8,000 nt of DNA, taken from Planctomycetota bacterium (lineage in GTDB: Bacteria; Planctomycetota; MHYJ01; JACPRB01). The notes under the pieces were generated by a model. The model was not told where the DNA came from. It ran no database searches and saw only the letters and a list, made by a program, of their open reading frames with translations. Of the stretch, positions 6,790-8,000 are shown in pieces (positions within the stretch are counted from its first letter, which is position 1; every line of letters starts with the position of its first letter). A program made the position numbers and the translations under genes. The stretch spans positions 1 through 8,000 of the forward strand of contig JACQFK010000187.1 of assembly GCA_016200125.1 (NCBI GenBank), written 5' to 3'.

Positions 6790-7066
6790 GCCGCGACGGG
6801 GAGGGAGGAATGGAACGGCGGGGAGCGGCCGGCGCTGTCCTGGCCGGCCGTACGACAAATATTTCTCGGGTGCCCCTTCGGGGCTACCCCACCCGTTCCG
6901 CGCTCCCCGCTCGTCGGGGCACGGAGCCGTCCGGCTTCACCGTTGCGGCTCCTCCCGCCCCGGCCCTGCCGGAGCGGGCCCTCGGCGCGACCGAGGGTCC
7001 ACCGGAGCGTCGCTCTCTCGACGCTCCCCCACCGCCGAAGCCCCCGACCTCAGGGGCGAAGGCGGG
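6790..7066. other. 277-nt non-coding gap tiled with inverted repeats
   Basis: No coding frame here is credible on either strand. Reading by eye, eight inverted repeats lie almost end to end: 6826-6850 (8 bp), 6868-6889 (9 bp, one bulge), 6905-6919 (5 bp), 6923-6952 (7 bp, 16-nt loop), 6954-6978 (9 bp plus one U-G pair on the minus strand), 6979-6997 (7 bp, extendable by three pairs including one G-U on the plus strand), 7004-7027 (9 bp, loop of six) and 7032-7065 (5+5 bp around a symmetric GAA/GAA internal loop). From 6905 to 7065 the gaps between stems are 0-6 nt. The last stem begins one base after the secretin stop codon. Possible roles are a structured RNA, a transcript-end element, or a dispersed palindromic repeat. 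High GC inflates chance pairing, so function is not established. Confidence 0.5.
6868..6889 (-). terminator. Possible terminator of the secretin transcript
   Basis: Minus strand GGGT-(A)-GCCCC-GAA-GGGGC-ACCC is a 9-bp stem with one bulged A and a 3-nt loop, followed by GAGAAATATTTG, the only AT-rich patch in the gap. It lacks a true T-run, so it is an imperfect intrinsic terminator. The AT patch could instead be part of a promoter for the DUF2344-rng pair. Confidence 0.3.
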
Positions 7067-7354
7067 TCACTTCTTCTCGGATTCCTGGGCGGAGCGCTTG
7101 CGCTTCTCCTCGAACTCGCGCTGCTCCTCCTCTTCGCGCATCTTGAGCAGCTGCTGGAGGGACTCCGCCGGGCCGCGGCCGCGCCGCACGATCCTCGGCG
7201 TGAGGAAGATCAGCAGATGGTCCTTGTTGATCTCGTCCACCCGCTGCTTGAAGAGGTAGCTGATCAGGGGGATGTCCTTGAGGACCGGGATGCCGTTGTC
7301 CTCGTAGGTGGACCGCTCGACGACCAGGCCGCCCAGCACCGCCGTGTGGCCGCT
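7067..7354 (-). pseudogene. Secretin C-terminal part, separated by an in-frame TAG
   Basis: Ninety-five codons in the same frame as the upstream secretin segment, lying immediately after the TAG. They carry the end of the secretin domain: SGHTAVLGGLVVE (the conserved V-x-GGL turn), GIPVLKDIPLISYLF (the conserved proline-rich loop preceding the last strands) and DHLLIFLTPRIV (terminal membrane strand). The last 40 or so residues are highly charged (MREEEEQREFEEKRKR) and probably a helix or coiled coil. A GTG at 7337-7339 could start a 90-aa product, but it would be a fragment of a barrel and has no family precedent. I read this as the broken 3' end of one gene unless the TAG is a sequence error or is read through. 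It ends in TGA. Confidence 0.8.
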
Positions 7355-7357
7355 CTA
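7355..7357 (-). other. In-frame amber codon inside the secretin gene
   Basis: TAG lies between TQLVTKLVL and SGHTAVLGGL with no frame change on either side. One base change would restore a sense codon: C in place of T gives CAG (Gln), and G in place of T gives GAG (Glu). Both residues would suit the turn before the conserved GGL motif. TAG sits at the centre of the 10-nt palindrome GCTCTAGAGC (7352-7361). Confidence 0.9.
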
Positions 7358-8000
7358 GAGCACCAGCTTGGTGACCAGCTGCGTCTGCGACAGGCGGGGC
7401 AGGTCGATGACCTGCTGATTGCCGTTGGACTGCAGCTCGAAGCGGGTGAAGCCGGGGACGGCCGCGCCGCTCGAGGGGCCCGACAGGAACTCGTTCTGCG
7501 GGATGACCGTCAGGATGACCTTGTTGGCCTCGCTGACGATGCGCGGGACGACGAAGAGCTGGAAGCCCACCTTGACGGGGGACTTCGCCGCCTCACCCAG
7601 GGTGAACTCCAGGCCGCCGAACTGGTTCGTGGTCGTCCGCACTTCGGCGTAGGAGATCGTCTCGCCGACGAAGATCGTGGCCTCGGTGTTGTCGACCACC
7701 GCCAGCGTGGGCTCCTGGATGAGCCGCGAGAACCGGTCGTTCTTGAACGCCCGGAAGATCATGCTCATCTCGTAGTTCGTCAGGAAGAGCTGGTCGCCGG
7801 GCGCCTTGACCTGCGACCCGATGCCGAAGGGCATCTTGCTGATCCGGCCGATGATCGGCGTGCCCGTGACGTCCGTGGACGCCGAGGGGCTGAGGAAGCG
7901 CGTGCCGATCTGGAGGCCGTTCTGGCCGCCGAAGGACCAGTTCACGCCGAACTGCAGGAGGTCCCGGTTGCTCGTCGAGATGAACTTCATGTCGAGGATC
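7355..8000 (-). CDS. Secretin (GspD/PilQ superfamily), 5' end outside window
   Basis: Part of an outer-membrane secretin, the multimeric gated channel of type II secretion or type IV pilus systems. The frame is open through base 8000 (ILDMKF...), so the apparent ATG at 7988-7990 is internal. The first visible segment (STSNRDLLQFGVNWSF) matches the strand-turn at the entry of the secretin domain. EPTLAVVDNTEATIFVGE is the conserved 'P-x-x-x-x-x-dN-x-A-x-i-x-vG' segment of the barrel, and VGFQLFVVPRIV and VILTVIPQNEFLSG are barrel strands. The frame stops at TAG 7355-7357, just before the GGL turn, so this product alone would lack the last strands. I cannot choose GspD over PilQ without the N-terminal domains and neighbours outside the window. 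Confidence 0.85.
   Translation of the reverse strand, partial: ILDMKFISTSNRDLLQFGVNWSFGGQNGLQIGTRFLSPSASTDVTGTPIIGRISKMPFGIGSQVKAPGDQLFLTNYEMSMIFRAFKNDRFSRLIQEPTLAVVDNTEATIFVGETISYAEVRTTTNQFGGLEFTLGEAAKSPVKVGFQLFVVPRIVSEANKVILTVIPQNEFLSGPSSGAAVPGFTRFELQSNGNQQVIDLPRLSQTQLVTKLVL

Noticed and set aside
6810..7259. 149-codon plus-strand open frame with a purine-rich stretch ahead of its ATG
   Set aside because: It reads through the hairpin array and then antisense into the secretin. The product is Pro/Ala/Arg-rich with no domain, and the GGAG-like site is a by-product of the purine-rich strand.
7067..8000. Reassignment of TAG to an amino acid (including pyrrolysine) in this organism
   Set aside because: Three genes in the window (rng, rplU, the membrane protein) end in TAG at the expected family length or boundary, so TAG works as a stop here. 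A local event is the simpler reading.

Overview
The window is about 70% GC or more, and every gene I can support lies on the minus strand. It looks like one chromosomal block from a diderm bacterium. A secretin and a lipoprotein with an Asp at +2 imply an outer membrane. A large membrane-anchored Hanks-type kinase with a TPR-like C-terminal region, next to a Calx-beta lipoprotein, is typical of Planctomycetota and similar high-GC environmental lineages. That placement is inference, because the window holds no rRNA or other decisive marker.

Layout in transcription order (high to low coordinates). First comes the 3' part of a secretin gene (GspD/PilQ superfamily), whose 5' end lies outside the window; its reading frame is broken by one in-frame TAG at 7355-7357. 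Next is a 277-nt non-coding gap (6790-7066) filled with hairpins set almost end to end. Then a stand-alone DUF2344/TIGR03936 'radical SAM-linked' gene overlaps an RNase E/G gene by 4 nt. After a 140-nt gap with two further inverted repeats comes rplU (ribosomal protein L21), then a small polytopic membrane protein, then a 976-aa Ser/Thr kinase. Last is a Calx-beta lipoprotein, which overlaps the kinase stop by 4 nt and runs out of the window.

How the parts may work together. TIGR03936-rng-rplU is a recurrent bacterial neighbourhood linked to RNA processing and ribosome assembly. What follows is not the expected rpmA (L27) but a membrane-signalling module. The kinase has an intact cytoplasmic catalytic domain, one transmembrane helix and a large helical domain expected across the membrane. 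The lipoprotein, translationally coupled to it, is a natural candidate partner. The 39-nt gaps on both sides of the membrane-protein gene are compatible with co-transcription from rplU onward.

Most worth checking are the amber codon inside an otherwise well-conserved secretin domain (genuine TAG stops end three other genes here, so wholesale recoding is unlikely) and the hairpin array just downstream of that secretin. I saw no tRNA, rRNA, CRISPR array, insertion sequence or defence gene.
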